DNA of 64,000 nt from Microbulbifer hainanensis (GCF_014904735.1 NZ_JACZCR010000003.1:1-64000), one strand, 5' to 3'; numbered from the stretch's first letter, positions 9,376-19,160 are shown. Numbers and translations: made by a program. Notes: generated from the sequence alone by a model not told the origin.

Positions 9376-9834
9376 TCAGCTCTTGGCCTCACCCTCGTCT
9401 TCGGTGGATTTGCGGCCGCCGGAAGATTTTTTCGCCGGCGCTTCCTTCTCATCGGAATCGGCGCTCAGGACAATAGCCTCTTCCGCTTCTTCATCTTCGG
9501 CCACGATTTCTGCTTCCACTTCCTCGGCACTTTCATACCCGGACAGATCGTCCACATCGGATTCCGGCCACTCGGAAAACGGGAAGGGCTTTTCCTCAGA
9601 GTTGTAAATCAGGAACTGCAGCGTCTGGTAGATGTAAGACGCGATCTGGTCCCCCAGACGACGCAGGTTGTCGTTGGAGGAGCCAGTGATAATCGAAAAC
9701 AGGAATTGCAGCACTACCACCGCCAGCATGACGAAGCCGGCGATTTCCAGCAGGAAAGCAAAAAGCACCATATATACCAGGCGCAGCCACTGGTTTCCGG
9801 AGGTCAGGTTGGTCTTCAGTTCTTCATTATCCAT
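9376..9834 (-). CDS. DUF4389 membrane protein
   Basis: The 152-residue protein has a hydrophobic N-terminal half with two predicted membrane segments (about residues 18-47) followed by a conserved SNDNLRRLGDQIASYIYQTL segment typical of DUF4389. The acidic, low-complexity C-terminal tail (EEVEAEIVAEDEEAEEA, then Lys/Ser-rich) is probably disordered. Function is unknown. It lies between gpsA and sixA in the usual gene order. Confidence 0.85.
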   Translation of the reverse strand: MDNEELKTNLTSGNQWLRLVYMVLFAFLLEIAGFVMLAVVVLQFLFSIITGSSNDNLRRLGDQIASYIYQTLQFLIYNSEEKPFPFSEWPESDVDDLSGYESAEEVEAEIVAEDEEAEEAIVLSADSDEKEAPAKKSSGGRKSTEDEGEAKS

Positions 9835-9870
9835 AAATTATCACCGTCAGGGTTTGGCTCTATTCTGGCT

Positions 9871-10923
9871 TTACGGCTTTGCCGAGTAGGCCACGTCAAA
9901 GGTTTGTGCGCCCGACATCAATTCGCGTATTACCTCCGGAATCGGCCGCTCTTCAAATAATATGGCGTGAATCGCGGAAACCAAGGGCATATAGACGCCC
10001 AATTCGTCTGCTTTGTGCTTAATCAGCCGCACGGTGTTCACACCCTCGGCCACCTGACCGATTTCTGCGACGGCCTGTTCCAGCGGGCGGCCCTTGCCCA
10101 CCAGGTATCCAACCCTGTAATTGCGGCTGAGATCGGAGGAGCAGGTCAGGATCAGGTCGCCGACACCGGCAAGGCCGATAAACGTCATCGGATCCGCACC
10201 CATGGCTTCGGCAAAGCGCATCATTTCCGCCAGCGCACGGGTAATCAGCAGACTGATGGTGTTCTGGCCGCGGTTCAGCGCCACCGCCATGCCGGTGACG
10301 ATCGCATAGATATTTTTCAGTGCACCGGCCAGCTCCACGCCAAACACATCGCCGCTGGAATAGACGCGGAAAGTCTCCGAATGCAGCACTTTCTGGATGC
10401 GGCTGCACAGGACCTCGTCATCGCTGGCGATGACTGTGGCGGTGTAATGCCCCTCGACAATTTCCTTGGCAAAGTTGGGACCGCTCAGGACACCGACGCG
10501 CATATCGCGGGTCTCTTCGCGCAGGATGTCGCTCATCAGGTGGAAGCTGTCGTGCTCGATCCCCTTGGTGGTGGAGATCAGCATGGTGCCCGGCTCCAGC
10601 AGCGGCGCCACGCGCCGCACCACCTCACGGAAGGACTTACTCGGAATCGCCACGAACACGATCTGGCAGCCGTCGATGGCCTCTTCCAGTTCGCAGGTGA
10701 TTTTCAGGTCCGGGTGCAGGGGAACGCCCGGCAGGTAGTAGTGGTTCTCGCCCATTTCGCGGCAGTTGCTCGCGCGCTCCGGGTCGCGCATCCACTGACG
10801 GGTGTCGTGGCCGTTGCCGGCGACAATATTGGCGATAGCAGTACCGAAACTGCCGCCCCCCAGTACAGCAATGGAAAAGGTTTCGGCGGAGGCCGATTTG
10901 ATGGTTTCCGTCTGTGTCGTCAT
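9871..10923 (-). CDS. gpsA: Glycerol-3-phosphate dehydrogenase [NAD(P)+]
   Basis: The enzyme has an N-terminal Rossmann motif [13 protein letters not shown] and the family motifs [20 protein letters not shown] (GPNFA), and [13 protein letters not shown] with the catalytic lysine. Another landmark is GDLILTCSS. It reduces dihydroxyacetone phosphate to sn-glycerol-3-phosphate for phospholipid synthesis. The reading frame extends to 10971, but the internal ATG at 10923 (MTTQTETIK) leaves a short N-terminal tail before the Rossmann strand as in homologues. It is the first gene of the gpsA-DUF4389-sixA set. Confidence 0.97.
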   Translation of the reverse strand: MTTQTETIKSASAETFSIAVLGGGSFGTAIANIVAGNGHDTRQWMRDPERASNCREMGENHYYLPGVPLHPDLKITCELEEAIDGCQIVFVAIPSKSFREVVRRVAPLLEPGTMLISTTKGIEHDSFHLMSDILREETRDMRVGVLSGPNFAKEIVEGHYTATVIASDDEVLCSRIQKVLHSETFRVYSSGDVFGVELAGALKNIYAIVTGMAVALNRGQNTISLLITRALAEMMRFAEAMGADPMTFIGLAGVGDLILTCSSDLSRNYRVGYLVGKGRPLEQAVAEIGQVAEGVNTVRLIKHKADELGVYMPLVSAIHAILFEERPIPEVIRELMSGAQTFDVAYSAKP

Positions 10924-10971
10924 ACCGATAAAGCTTTTGTTCGAGTTTTGCGGATTATAGAGGGGCGGCAC

Positions 10972-11269
10972 TGGCAGCCCAATGACGGCAGGGAAAAAAT
11001 GTGACTTTCGCTCAGATCGCGTACAGTTAACGAGCGTTTATTGCCAGATCGCGCAAAAGTTACCCAGCGAAACGGAAAATGGCCGCCGCCCGATACGGCA
11101 GATAGCGTGTATAGAAGCTGCTGCACAACGTAGCGAGCGGGTGCCTGGTGGTGGCCGCCGGAGCACAGTCACCGCAGTGTACAAATCGTACATGAGGATG
11201 ACGACCGGGCTGGCGCTCCAGCACCGCCGGACGCCGCCAGGCGCCCGCGCAGTAGTTGTGATGCAGTTT
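10972..11269. other. Intergenic region gpsA-htpG
   Basis: About 300 bp between the start of gpsA and the end of htpG. It must contain the gpsA promoter (reading leftwards), but no element is strong enough to call. No convincing terminator for htpG and no gene were seen. Confidence 0.5.
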
Positions 11270-13186
11270 CTAGCTGTTTAGCTCCAGCAGCAGTGTGTTC
11301 AGTCGACGCACATAATCCGCCGGATCGGTGAGCTGGTTGCCGGCCGCCAGGTTGGCCTGATCCATCAGGATATTGGTCAGGTCCGCGAAGCGCTCCTCGT
11401 CCTGCTCCTGGTCCAGGCGCTGTACCAGCGGGTGGGACGTGTTCAGTTCGAAGATCGGCTTGGCTTCCGGCAGTGCCTGGCCGGCCTGCTCGAGAATGCG
11501 GCGCATCTGCGGCCCCATATCCTGCTCGCTCACCACCAGACACGCGGGGGAGTCCACCAGGCGCGTGGTCGCGCGCACGTCCTCGACGCGGCTTTCCAGC
11601 ACTTCCTTCACGCGCTCCACCAGCGCACCGGCCTCTTTCTCGACCTTCTCGCGCTCGGCCTTGTCCTCGTCGGTCTCGGCTTCACCCAGGTCCAGCGCAC
11701 CCTTGGCGACATCCTGGAACGGCTTGCCGTCGAACTCGTGCATATGGCCGACAAACCACTCGTCCACCTGGTCGGTCAGCAGCAGTACCTCGATGCCCTT
11801 CTTGCGGAACACTTCCAGATAGGGGCTGGACTTGGCCGTGGCGAAGTTGTCGGCGGCCACGTAGTAGATGTACTTCTGCCCGTCCTTCATGCGGCCGACG
11901 TATTCCTCCAGGGACTGATCCTGTTTCGGCACATCGGTGTGGGTGGTGGAGAAACGCAGCAGCTTGGCAATCTTCTCCTTGTTGGCGAAGTCCTCCGCCG
12001 GCCCCTCTTTCATGACGCTGCCGAACAGATCCCAGAAAGTCTGGTACTGGTCCACGTCCTTCTTCGCCAGCTTCTCCAGCATGTCCAGCACGCGCTTGGT
12101 CAGCGCACTCTTGATCGCGTCGGTGTTGCGGTCCTTCTGCAGGATCTCGCGGGACACGTTCAGCGGCAGGTCGTTGGAGTCCAGCACCCCTTTGACGAAG
12201 CGCAGGTACAGCGGCAGGAACTGCTCGGCGTCGTCCATGATGAAGGTGCGCTGTACGTACAGCTTCAGGCCGCGGGTGGCGTCGCGCTGGTACAGGTCAA
12301 ACGGCGCGCGGCCGGGGATGTACAGCAGACTGGTGTAGTCCAGCTTGCCTTCCACCTTGTTGTGGCTCCAGGTCAGCGGGTCGTCGAAATCGTGGGAGAC
12401 CAGCTTGTAGAACTCCTTGTACTCGTCGGATTTCACCTCGGAGCGCGGGCGGGTCCACAGGGCCTGGGCGGCATTGACCACTTCGAATTCCGGTGCCTTG
12501 CTTTCGGCCTCTTCCTCGCCCTCGGCGGCCGGAGCCTCTTCCTTCAGCATCTCCACGGGGATGGCGATGTGGTCGGAGTATTTCTTGATGATCGAGCGCA
12601 GGCGCCAGCCGTCGGCGTATTCCCTGGCGTCGTCCTTCAGGTGCAGCACCACCCGGGTACCGCGGTTCGGCCACTCGACATTTTCCACCGAGTACTCGGC
12701 CTCGCCGCTGCACTCCCAGTGCACGCCCTGGTCTGTTTCCAGACCTGCGCGGCGGGTAAACACGTCCACCTTGTCGGCGACGATAAAAGCGGAGTAGAAG
12801 CCCACACCGAACTGGCCGATCAGGTGCGCGTCCTTCTTCTGGTCGCCGGTCAGGTTCTGCATAAAGGCGGAGGTACCGGAGCGCGCGATGGTGCCGAGGT
12901 TCTCGATGACCTCGTCGCGGCTCATGCCGATACCGTTATCGGTAATCGTGAGAGTGCCCTCTTCCTTGTCGAATTCAATGCGGATGCGCAGCTCCGGGTC
13001 CTCTTCCAGCAGCTCCGGCTTGGACAGGGCCTCGAAACGCAGCTTGTCGGCCGCATCGGACGCGTTGGAAACCAGCTCGCGCAGGAAGATCTCCTGGTTG
13101 GAGTAGAGCGAGTGGATCATCAGGTGCAGTAGTTGCTTGGCTTCCGTCTGGAAACCGTGGCTCTCTTTATGGGCCTCAACGGTCAT
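11270..13186 (-). CDS. htpG: Molecular chaperone HtpG (bacterial Hsp90)
   Basis: The 638-residue protein matches HtpG throughout. The N-terminal GHKL ATPase has [13 protein letters not shown] (N-box), [14 protein letters not shown] and [13 protein letters not shown]. The middle domain contains [15 protein letters not shown] with the catalytic arginine region, and the C-terminal dimerisation domain follows. It is a cytosolic, ATP-driven chaperone of the heat-shock response. A well-matched sigma-32 promoter lies about 50 bp upstream of the start (13235-13262). Confidence 0.98.
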   Translation of the reverse strand: MTVEAHKESHGFQTEAKQLLHLMIHSLYSNQEIFLRELVSNASDAADKLRFEALSKPELLEEDPELRIRIEFDKEEGTLTITDNGIGMSRDEVIENLGTIARSGTSAFMQNLTGDQKKDAHLIGQFGVGFYSAFIVADKVDVFTRRAGLETDQGVHWECSGEAEYSVENVEWPNRGTRVVLHLKDDAREYADGWRLRSIIKKYSDHIAIPVEMLKEEAPAAEGEEEAESKAPEFEVVNAAQALWTRPRSEVKSDEYKEFYKLVSHDFDDPLTWSHNKVEGKLDYTSLLYIPGRAPFDLYQRDATRGLKLYVQRTFIMDDAEQFLPLYLRFVKGVLDSNDLPLNVSREILQKDRNTDAIKSALTKRVLDMLEKLAKKDVDQYQTFWDLFGSVMKEGPAEDFANKEKIAKLLRFSTTHTDVPKQDQSLEEYVGRMKDGQKYIYYVAADNFATAKSSPYLEVFRKKGIEVLLLTDQVDEWFVGHMHEFDGKPFQDVAKGALDLGEAETDEDKAEREKVEKEAGALVERVKEVLESRVEDVRATTRLVDSPACLVVSEQDMGPQMRRILEQAGQALPEAKPIFELNTSHPLVQRLDQEQDEERFADLTNILMDQANLAAGNQLTDPADYVRRLNTLLLELNS

Positions 13187-13234
13187 GGATAGGTCTCCCC
13201 GTACACTTCAATTCGAAATCGGAACAGGGAGCAG

Positions 13235-13262
13235 ATATAGGGGTGGCCCGCCGGGTTTCAAG
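13235..13262 (-). promoter_or_regulatory. Sigma-32 (RpoH) heat-shock promoter for htpG
   Basis: On the minus strand CTTGAAA (13262-13256) is followed after 12 bases by CCCCTATAT (13243-13235). This closely matches the RpoH consensus CTTGAAA - N11-16 - CCCCATNT. It faces htpG and sits about 50 bp from its start codon, as expected for a heat-shock chaperone gene. Confidence 0.8.
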
Positions 13263-13307
13263 GGCGGGCGTGTGACCGGCCGGGCGGATCCGGCCAGATT
13301 CCGCAGG

Positions 13308-14504
13308 TTATTCGCCCGCGAGGGCCGTGGCGAGGGTACTGCCGTGGCCAGTGATATCGATGACGAAATTGGCGGTCAGGTCGGAAATGACGCGGGATTC
13401 CGCGTTCATCAGGATGACGATACCGATCTTGCGCTTCTCGGAGTAGGCCACCGCGGCGCGGAAACCTGCCACCCAGCCGCCGTGGTAGATGATGCGGTCG
13501 TCGCCGATGGAATACAGGCGCCAGCCGAGGCCATAACCGGCGTGGGTCAGGTAGTCGCGCCAGATGCGGTGGCGCATATGCCGCTGGGTGGCGACCCGCT
13601 CGGTGGTGATATCGTCGATCACCGCCGGCGACAGCACTTTCGGGTAGTAGCCCATCTGCGCCTTCAGCCACTGGGCCATATCGCTGATGCTGGCGTTGAC
13701 GCCGGCGGCCGGCGCCGCCAGGTAATACTCTTTCTCCACTTTCACCGCGCGCCAGCCGCGGCCGGTCTGCACGTGGGGCGCGGCGCGGTTGTTGGAGGCC
13801 ATAAAGCTGTCCCAGCCCAGCGAGGCATCCTGCATCTTCAGCGGCGCAAAGAAACGCTCCTTCAGCTGGCGCTCATAGGTGGTGCCGGTGGCCTTCTTGA
13901 TCACGTCGCCGATCAGGCTGAACAGCACATTCTGGTAGCCGTAGCAGGTGCCCGGCTTGCAGCGCGGGTCGATATTGGCGAACTTCGGCAATATCTTGCT
14001 GAGCGGCTTGTTGTCTTCGAGGTAATTGTCGTAGGCGTTGGGGGTCAGGCCCGAGGAGTGGCTCAGCAGGTGCTGCACCTGCAGCTGGCGCGACAGCGAG
14101 GGCGTCTTGAAACTGAGCTGGGGTACGAAGCTCACCACCCGGTCATCCCAGCTGAACTTGTGCTCGTGCTCCAGCACCGCCGCCATGCTCGCAGCAAAGG
14201 TCTTGGAAACCGATGCCAGGCGGAAGACGGTGTGCGTGTCCACCTTGCCGCTCTTGCCCTTGATCCGCACGCCATAGGTGCTCATCGCCACCACATGGTC
14301 GCCGTCGACGATGGCGTAGGCACCGCCGGGGATGCCCTGCTGCTTCATCAACTGGCGGAAATAGCGATCGAATTCCTTCGCGCTGGTCTTGATATCTTCG
14401 GCCTGCACGGAGGTCGTGCCCAACAGCATCAACGCCAGGCACAGGTAGATGGCACCTCTCGGGCGCCAGCAGGCAAACAGAGTGATCAGGGATTGAGGTC
14501 TCAT
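13308..14504 (-). CDS. Serine hydrolase, beta-lactamase class C family
   Basis: The protein has a signal peptide (hydrophobic stretch ending near TTSVQAED) and then the class C/penicillin-binding fold. It carries SxxK (ASVSKTF), YxN (YGYQN) and a terminal HGG (YHGGWVAGF). This family includes AmpC-type beta-lactamases, D-aminopeptidases, esterases and EstB-like enzymes, so a true beta-lactamase role cannot be assumed. It is periplasmic by prediction. The frame is open to 14534, but the ATG at 14504 places the signal peptide correctly. Confidence 0.88.
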   Translation of the reverse strand: MRPQSLITLFACWRPRGAIYLCLALMLLGTTSVQAEDIKTSAKEFDRYFRQLMKQQGIPGGAYAIVDGDHVVAMSTYGVRIKGKSGKVDTHTVFRLASVSKTFAASMAAVLEHEHKFSWDDRVVSFVPQLSFKTPSLSRQLQVQHLLSHSSGLTPNAYDNYLEDNKPLSKILPKFANIDPRCKPGTCYGYQNVLFSLIGDVIKKATGTTYERQLKERFFAPLKMQDASLGWDSFMASNNRAAPHVQTGRGWRAVKVEKEYYLAAPAAGVNASISDMAQWLKAQMGYYPKVLSPAVIDDITTERVATQRHMRHRIWRDYLTHAGYGLGWRLYSIGDDRIIYHGGWVAGFRAAVAYSEKRKIGIVILMNAESRVISDLTANFVIDITGHGSTLATALAGE

Positions 14505-14684
14505 GCCGTACTTCGGGCCGCCGCGGCAATTCATTACTTGTTATTAAGACTAGCAGCCCGCGAAAAAATTCTCTTCCCGTCTGCCCGCTCGAATCAAGCG
14601 CGGCATTGTACGCAGAAACCTGATCCAACGCACAGCGCGCGTGCCAAATAGGCACGCTTTTGCGCTTTTTGTGGGCAGCGGGCA

Positions 14685-14712
14685 CAAAAAAACCGCCTTT
14701 CGGCGGTTTTTC
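14685..14712 (-). terminator. Rho-independent terminator of the peroxiredoxin gene
   Basis: A perfect stem, AAAAACCGCC / GGCGGTTTTT (14688-14697 with 14702-14711), has a TTTC loop. Read on the minus strand it is followed by a run of seven T. It lies about 50 bp past the peroxiredoxin stop codon. Confidence 0.9.
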
Positions 14713-14763
14713 GCGGGGAACGCCAGGCACCCCCCAGTTCACCAGCGGCAGTACCGCGGGAAC

Positions 14764-15366
14764 TTACAGCTTCTCGGCGTTTTCGCTCAGGTAAGCAGCA
14801 ACACCTTCCGGAGAGGCGTTCATACCCTTGTCGCCTTCCTGCCAGCCAGCCGGGCAAACTTCGCCGTGCTCCTGGTGGAAAGCCAGCGCGTCGACCATGC
14901 GCAGCATTTCGTCAACGTTGCGGCCCAGCGGCAGGTCGTTAACGACCTGGTGGCGGACAACGCCTTCTTCGTCGATCAGGAAGGAACCGCGGAAAGCCAC
15001 GCCGCCTTCGGACTCAACGTCGTAGGCCTGGCAGATTTCGTGCTTGGTGTCGGCTACCAGAGCGTACTTGACCGGGCCGATGCCGCCGTCGTTGACGGAG
15101 GTGTTACGCCAGGCGTTGTGGGAGAACTGGGAATCGATGGAAACACCGATCACTTCCACGCCGCGCTTCTGGAATTCCGCAAAGCGGTGATCGAAAGCGA
15201 TCAGCTCAGACGGGCACACGAAGGTGAAGTCCAGCGGATAGAAGAAAATAACGGCTTTCTTGCCCTTGATGGTTTCGGCCAGGTTGAAAGTGTCAACGAT
15301 CTCGCCGTTACCCAGTACCGCGGCAGCGGTGAAGTCCGGAGCTGGTTTGCCTACCAGAACTGCCAT
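14764..15366 (-). CDS. Typical 2-Cys peroxiredoxin (AhpC/Prx1 type)
   Basis: The 200-residue protein has the peroxidatic cysteine in FYPLDFTFVCPSEL and the resolving cysteine in HGEVCPAGW. GGIG appears in the loop associated with over-oxidation sensitivity in Prx1-type enzymes. It reduces H2O2, organic peroxides and peroxynitrite in the cytosol with a thiol donor (AhpF or thioredoxin; no ahpF is adjacent). GGAGG precedes the ATG. A strong terminator follows, so it is probably monocistronic and highly expressed. Confidence 0.95.
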   Translation of the reverse strand: MAVLVGKPAPDFTAAAVLGNGEIVDTFNLAETIKGKKAVIFFYPLDFTFVCPSELIAFDHRFAEFQKRGVEVIGVSIDSQFSHNAWRNTSVNDGGIGPVKYALVADTKHEICQAYDVESEGGVAFRGSFLIDEEGVVRHQVVNDLPLGRNVDEMLRMVDALAFHQEHGEVCPAGWQEGDKGMNASPEGVAAYLSENAEKL

Positions 15367-15664
15367 AAGAACCTCCTCGTTCCAATGTTGGTTAGTGTTC
15401 GAACGGTAAAATGATCAATTTATATGCAATCGCTATAAATTGAATAAGAAGTGATAGTGGGTCGCTATGATACACAGGCGCCCACAGCAGACCTATTAAA
15501 TTTTTATATGAGGTCGATAGCGGCGCAAGCAGGCGGTGTCACAAGTTATTTGCGACCAACTCGTCGAGCCAGGTCACTTCACACCAACTGCGCCCCGACG
15601 AAATTGACGATAGGCGGTTGACACTACACTGAAGGTGTCACCGGCAAACTCTAGTGGATACTAG
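15367..15664. other. Divergent intergenic region prx / cNMP-binding gene
   Basis: About 300 bp shared by two divergent genes, the left part AT-rich. It must hold promoters for both. No operator such as an OxyR site could be assigned with confidence. Confidence 0.5.
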
Positions 15665-16189
15665 ATGGAAACTGTCGATGCCCTGGCACTTTGGCAGCAG
15701 TTTGGGCCCGCCTACTTTCGTGAACTCTCGACCTTCGGCGCCCTGCCCGAGGACGTGATACTAAGCCTGTTGACGAACGGGCGAGCGATCCGGCTCAACA
15801 AGGGAGAGGTTCTCTACAGCGTCGGTGATAAGAGCGAATCCTTCTTTGTCGTCCTGAGCGGAACGATCGATACCAATGAGGAGAGAAACGGCAACAGGGG
15901 GGCGCTGGTGCGCCGTCATCGAGCGGGTGACGACTTGGGCTTTGTCCCCATGATCGCGTTAATCGACCGCCCTGGCAGTGCCACTGCCCAAACCGACTCG
16001 ATTGTCGTCGAGATCAGTTCCGAGCAGTTCCTCAAGCTACACCAGCAGAATCCAGATGCCTTCGGCCTGCTGCTGCTCAATCTCGCCCGCGGCATGGCCA
16101 GGGCCGTGCTGAAGGCGGGAAATACGCTGGCGGAGCTGCGTTTGCAGATAAATGCTGCCTATCGGACCATCATCGGAAACAAGGATTGA
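15665..16189 (+). CDS. Cyclic-nucleotide-binding-domain protein without HTH
   Basis: The 174-residue protein has one cNMP-binding (CAP_ED) fold. The segment ALPEDVILSLLTNGRAIRLNKG leads into GEVLYSVGDKSESFFVVLSGTI, then AGDDLGFVPMI and an AQTDSIVVEISSEQF segment. The phosphate-binding cassette is degenerate, so cAMP binding is doubtful. The chain ends soon after the domain's C-helix and no Crp-type helix-turn-helix is present. It may be a regulatory or scaffold protein rather than a transcription factor. It is divergent from the peroxiredoxin and upstream of bfd. Confidence 0.75.
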   Translation: METVDALALWQQFGPAYFRELSTFGALPEDVILSLLTNGRAIRLNKGEVLYSVGDKSESFFVVLSGTIDTNEERNGNRGALVRRHRAGDDLGFVPMIALIDRPGSATAQTDSIVVEISSEQFLKLHQQNPDAFGLLLLNLARGMARAVLKAGNTLAELRLQINAAYRTIIGNKD

Positions 16190-16231
16190 CGGGACCTTGA
16201 CCTGCGGCGACTGAGCATTCGAGAAATCTTA

Positions 16232-16260
16232 TTGACACTCATTCTCACTTGCAATACGAT
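16232..16260 (+). promoter_or_regulatory. Sigma-70 promoter for bfd, possibly Fur-controlled
   Basis: TTGACA (16232-16237) and TACGAT (16255-16260) are separated by exactly 17 bp, 50 bp upstream of bfd. The spacer CTCATTCTCACTTGCAA contains CATTCTCA, which resembles half of a Fur box. Iron repression of bfd is known in other bacteria; the Fur site here is only suggestive. Confidence 0.65.
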
Positions 16261-16310
16261 CTGCGCAAGATTAAACATTGAGCGCTTCAGGCGCCAGGGT
16301 TGCAGCGACG

Positions 16311-16523
16311 ATGTACGTTTGTATCTGTAAAGGCATCACCGATCGCCAGATCAAAGAAGCGGTCTACGACGGCTCTACGTCCGTGAAGGCCCTGCGTCGC
16401 CACCTGGGCGTTTCCTCCCAGTGCGGCCGCTGCGCCGAACTGACCCAGGAAATCATTGAAGAAACCATGAGCGGCGGCGTTATCGCCACTGCCAACAACG
16501 GCCTGTTCTACTCCGCCAGCTGA
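16311..16523 (+). CDS. bfd: Bacterioferritin-associated ferredoxin
   Basis: The 70-residue protein starts MYVCICKGITDRQIKEAV and has four cysteines in the Bfd pattern (CxC near the N-terminus, then CGRC), binding a [2Fe-2S] cluster. Bfd delivers electrons to bacterioferritin to release stored iron. The frame is open further upstream (16278), but the ATG at 16311 gives the family start. bfr lies about 3 kb downstream on the same strand. The promoter at 16232-16260 fits iron-regulated expression. Confidence 0.93.
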   Translation: MYVCICKGITDRQIKEAVYDGSTSVKALRRHLGVSSQCGRCAELTQEIIEETMSGGVIATANNGLFYSAS

Positions 16524-16740
16524 GACCGCAGCTTGGCCGCGGTCCCGGCATTCCAGCCAGGACCGCCATAGCCACCCTCCCCCCGGCACACACCGTGCCT
16601 GCCACTCCCTGGCGCACTCACGCAATCGAAACGGCAACAGCCAAATGCCAAGCACCTTTCAGGACTCGCAGGACTCGCGGCTGAACCTGGTAGATCGTCG
16701 GACTCTCTCACGGAAAACCTGAAACCAGCGCCTTGGGTGC

Positions 16741-16774
16741 ATAAAAAAGCGAGCCGCATTTCGGGCTCGCTTCG
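16741..16774 (-). terminator. Rho-independent terminator of the cupin gene
   Basis: The stem AAGCGAGCC / GGGCTCGCTT (16747-16755 with 16763-16772) is followed on the minus strand by TTTTTTAT. It lies about 90 bp beyond the cupin stop codon and could also reduce readthrough from bfd. Confidence 0.8.
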
Positions 16775-16863
16775 CGATTGCTGAATGATTGAACAGCAGC
16801 GGGGTTGAGTCGCGCTAAGCGACCCGGACTGGTACGGGGAATAAGATGCCTAGTCCGAGTCCG

Positions 16864-17385
16864 TCAATTCGACTTCCCCGGTTGCTCCGAGACCGCCTGT
16901 AGCGCTTGCTCCACAGGAATCTCGTTACCGGATTTGTCGAGATAATGGATGTCGAATTTTCCCGAGATTGCATTAAAGAACACACAGTCCGTCTGGCAAG
17001 TGAACTGGTGATGGTGCTTTGCCGGAAGAAGGACATAGCCCCCCGGCTCAATCACCTGCGTGGGGAAGTCCGCAAGTTCGACCTTTCCTTTACCGCTGAC
17101 CAGCATGAGTTCTTCTCGCGCGGTATGCCAGTGCCAGGGAACCACGCAGCCGCTCTTCATTTTGATGAGCAACAGGGACGGACCGGTCTTAGGATCGCCG
17201 CGATAAACAGCGAAGGTCAGGCATGAAGGCAATACCTCCAATCCGCCGAACTTCGCCTTGTCCTTAGCCTGGGCGATCGGTTTAACCGTACCGGAAACCT
17301 CCGGCTGCTGCGCAGCACAGGAGAACGAAAACGCCGCAATTAAAAATCCGGCCATGGCCGCCGCGACCCAATGATCTCGCTTCAT
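16864..17385 (-). CDS. Exported cupin-domain protein
   Basis: The 173-residue protein begins with a signal peptide (MKRDHWVAAAMAGFLIAAF) ending in SFSCAAQ, which may be a lipobox or a Sec cleavage site. One cupin barrel follows, with metal-binding residues in VPWHWHTAREELMLVSGKG and a second motif in LLPAKHHHQFTC. It probably binds a metal in the envelope; whether it is an enzyme or a binding protein is unknown. The frame extends to 17463, but the ATG at 17385 places the signal peptide at the N-terminus. Confidence 0.8.
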   Translation of the reverse strand: MKRDHWVAAAMAGFLIAAFSFSCAAQQPEVSGTVKPIAQAKDKAKFGGLEVLPSCLTFAVYRGDPKTGPSLLLIKMKSGCVVPWHWHTAREELMLVSGKGKVELADFPTQVIEPGGYVLLPAKHHHQFTCQTDCVFFNAISGKFDIHYLDKSGNEIPVEQALQAVSEQPGKSN

Positions 17386-17831
17386 CGGATGAGACCCTCC
17401 TCGCAGTTCAAAATAGGACGGTGGCTTTCTGTCCTGCAGCCTGCCCGGCAGCAAGCACCGCACCGTGCGATGGATTTACGTTCCCGATCACCACTAACCC
17501 GCCTGCTCAACATGGCTGAGGTCTGGGGGTAACTGGCGTATTAGGAAGAGTAGACGCCATTTTTACTGGAATCCATTTGCTAACTACGGCCAGGACCTGG
17601 CCAGTATCCGATACAGCAACGGCAGCAGCGACGACTGCCCCCCGGGCCCGGATCTGCTGGAGCGGGATGTCAGCACAGAAGACGCCGGCGAGATATGCCA
17701 GAGGAGCAGGCCCGGCGGCACCCCGCTTGTCCGCACAACCACTGGTACTGGCACCCGCCGGCGACTGACCTATCTTGTAACGGCACGCGCTCGCGCGCGG
17801 CATTCGATGCGCAACCAGCGGCCAACATGGA
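17386..17831. other. Intergenic region cupin-DUF2254
   Basis: About 450 bp between divergent genes. Short open frames here have no family-like content and no good initiation sites. No repeat or RNA element was recognised. Confidence 0.5.
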
Positions 17832-19160
17832 ATGAAACAGCGGCTTCAACATCTCGGCGAACGCCTGCGCGCCAGCTTCTGGCTAGTGCCCACCCTGATG
17901 GTGATTGCAGCCATGATCCTGTCGCTGGGATTTCAGTACATCGACCGGGCCCTCGACCTGGCTGGCGTGCCCGGCTTCGGCTGGCTCACCCTGCGCGATC
18001 CGGACAGCGCGCGCTCGCTGCTTTCCACGATCGCCGCCTCCACCATTACCGTGGCCGGCACCGTCTTCTCCATCACCACCGTGGCCCTCAGTCTCGCCTC
18101 CAGCCAGTTTGGCCCGCGGCTGGTGCGCAATTTCATGCGCGACCGCGGCACCCAGTTCGCAATGGGGATTTTCCTCTCCACCTTCGTCTATGCGCTGATG
18201 ACCATGCGCGGCATCCAAGCGCACATCGAGGGCACGAACGCCAGCCACGATCTCGCCGTACATGTCGCCGTGCTGCTGGCGCTGGTCAGCATCGGCACGC
18301 TGATCTATTTCATTCACAACGTGGCGCTGTCGATCCAGGTGGACAATGTCACCTTTAATATCAACCGCGAGTTCAGCAACGCCATCGACCATCACTATCC
18401 GAGCGCGCGGGATTTTGACGAAGGCGCCAATTTCTGCGACGTAAAGCAACTGAACATGGGTGACGATTACCTGACGATCTACGGTTTCAGCGGCGGCTAT
18501 ATCCTGTCGATCGATCGCCAGAAACTGCTGAAATGGGCGTGCGAACACGACTGCTGTATCGTGCTCGACTGCCATCCCGGCAGCTATCTGCATCACTGGT
18601 CGCGGGTGGCGCGGGTGTACTTTCCGCCGCGCAGTATCGACAGCGCGGAAATCACCGCCAGCATCGATAGCGCCATCAGCATCGGCCATTTGCCCACGGC
18701 GGAACAGGACGTGGTGTTTTCCATTCACCAGCTGTCGCAGATTGCGGTGCGCGCGCTGTCGCCCGGCATCAACGACCCCTACACCGCCTATTCGTGTATC
18801 GACCGCCTGGTGGACGGTATCGGCAAGGTTTTGCAGCGGCCGCAACTGCCCAACTGTTTTCACGACGAGGATGGCCAGCTGCGCCTCGTCACTACAGTGC
18901 TCGATTTCGAAGACCTGTTGCAGGCGGCCTTCGATGAAATCCGCGAGTACGGACGCCAGAGCGGTGTCGTCATGCGCCACCTGTTGAACAACCTGATGGC
19001 GCTGGCGCGCATTTGTACCCGCCTGCAAGACAAACGCGCACTCGATGCCTATTCCTACCGGCTCGAAGAGGACTGCGATAAATTTATTGAGGATCGTTTC
19101 GACAGGAAAATTATCGGTGAGAAAATCCGCGATATCCGCCTGCAGGTCGCGCGGAGGTGA
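17832..19160 (+). CDS. DUF2254 integral membrane protein
   Basis: The 442-residue protein has about four membrane segments in the first 170 residues (WLVPTLMVIAAMILSLGF; STIAASTITVAGTVFSITTV; MGIFLSTFVYALMTM; LLALVSIGTLIYFIHN). A large soluble C-terminal domain contains RALSPGINDPYTAYSCIDRL, a strong DUF2254 signature. Function is unknown; it sits in the inner membrane. An alternative ATG lies five bases upstream in another frame. Confidence 0.88.
   Translation: MKQRLQHLGERLRASFWLVPTLMVIAAMILSLGFQYIDRALDLAGVPGFGWLTLRDPDSARSLLSTIAASTITVAGTVFSITTVALSLASSQFGPRLVRNFMRDRGTQFAMGIFLSTFVYALMTMRGIQAHIEGTNASHDLAVHVAVLLALVSIGTLIYFIHNVALSIQVDNVTFNINREFSNAIDHHYPSARDFDEGANFCDVKQLNMGDDYLTIYGFSGGYILSIDRQKLLKWACEHDCCIVLDCHPGSYLHHWSRVARVYFPPRSIDSAEITASIDSAISIGHLPTAEQDVVFSIHQLSQIAVRALSPGINDPYTAYSCIDRLVDGIGKVLQRPQLPNCFHDEDGQLRLVTTVLDFEDLLQAAFDEIREYGRQSGVVMRHLLNNLMALARICTRLQDKRALDAYSYRLEEDCDKFIEDRFDRKIIGEKIRDIRLQVARR

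Noticed and set aside
11432-13132. 566-codon open frame on the plus strand opposite htpG
   Set aside because: It is the antisense shadow of a certain htpG gene; the long frame results from high GC codon bias and has no family-like sequence.
13308-14504. AmpC beta-lactamase resistance gene
   Set aside because: SxxK, YxN and HGG motifs place it in the broad serine-hydrolase family, but the family includes many non-lactamase enzymes and there is no AmpR-type regulator adjacent.
14639-14661. Second terminator hairpin GCGTGCC-AAATA-GGCACGC with T-rich end
   Set aside because: It has the right shape on the plus strand, but no plus-strand gene lies upstream to be terminated; possibly fortuitous.
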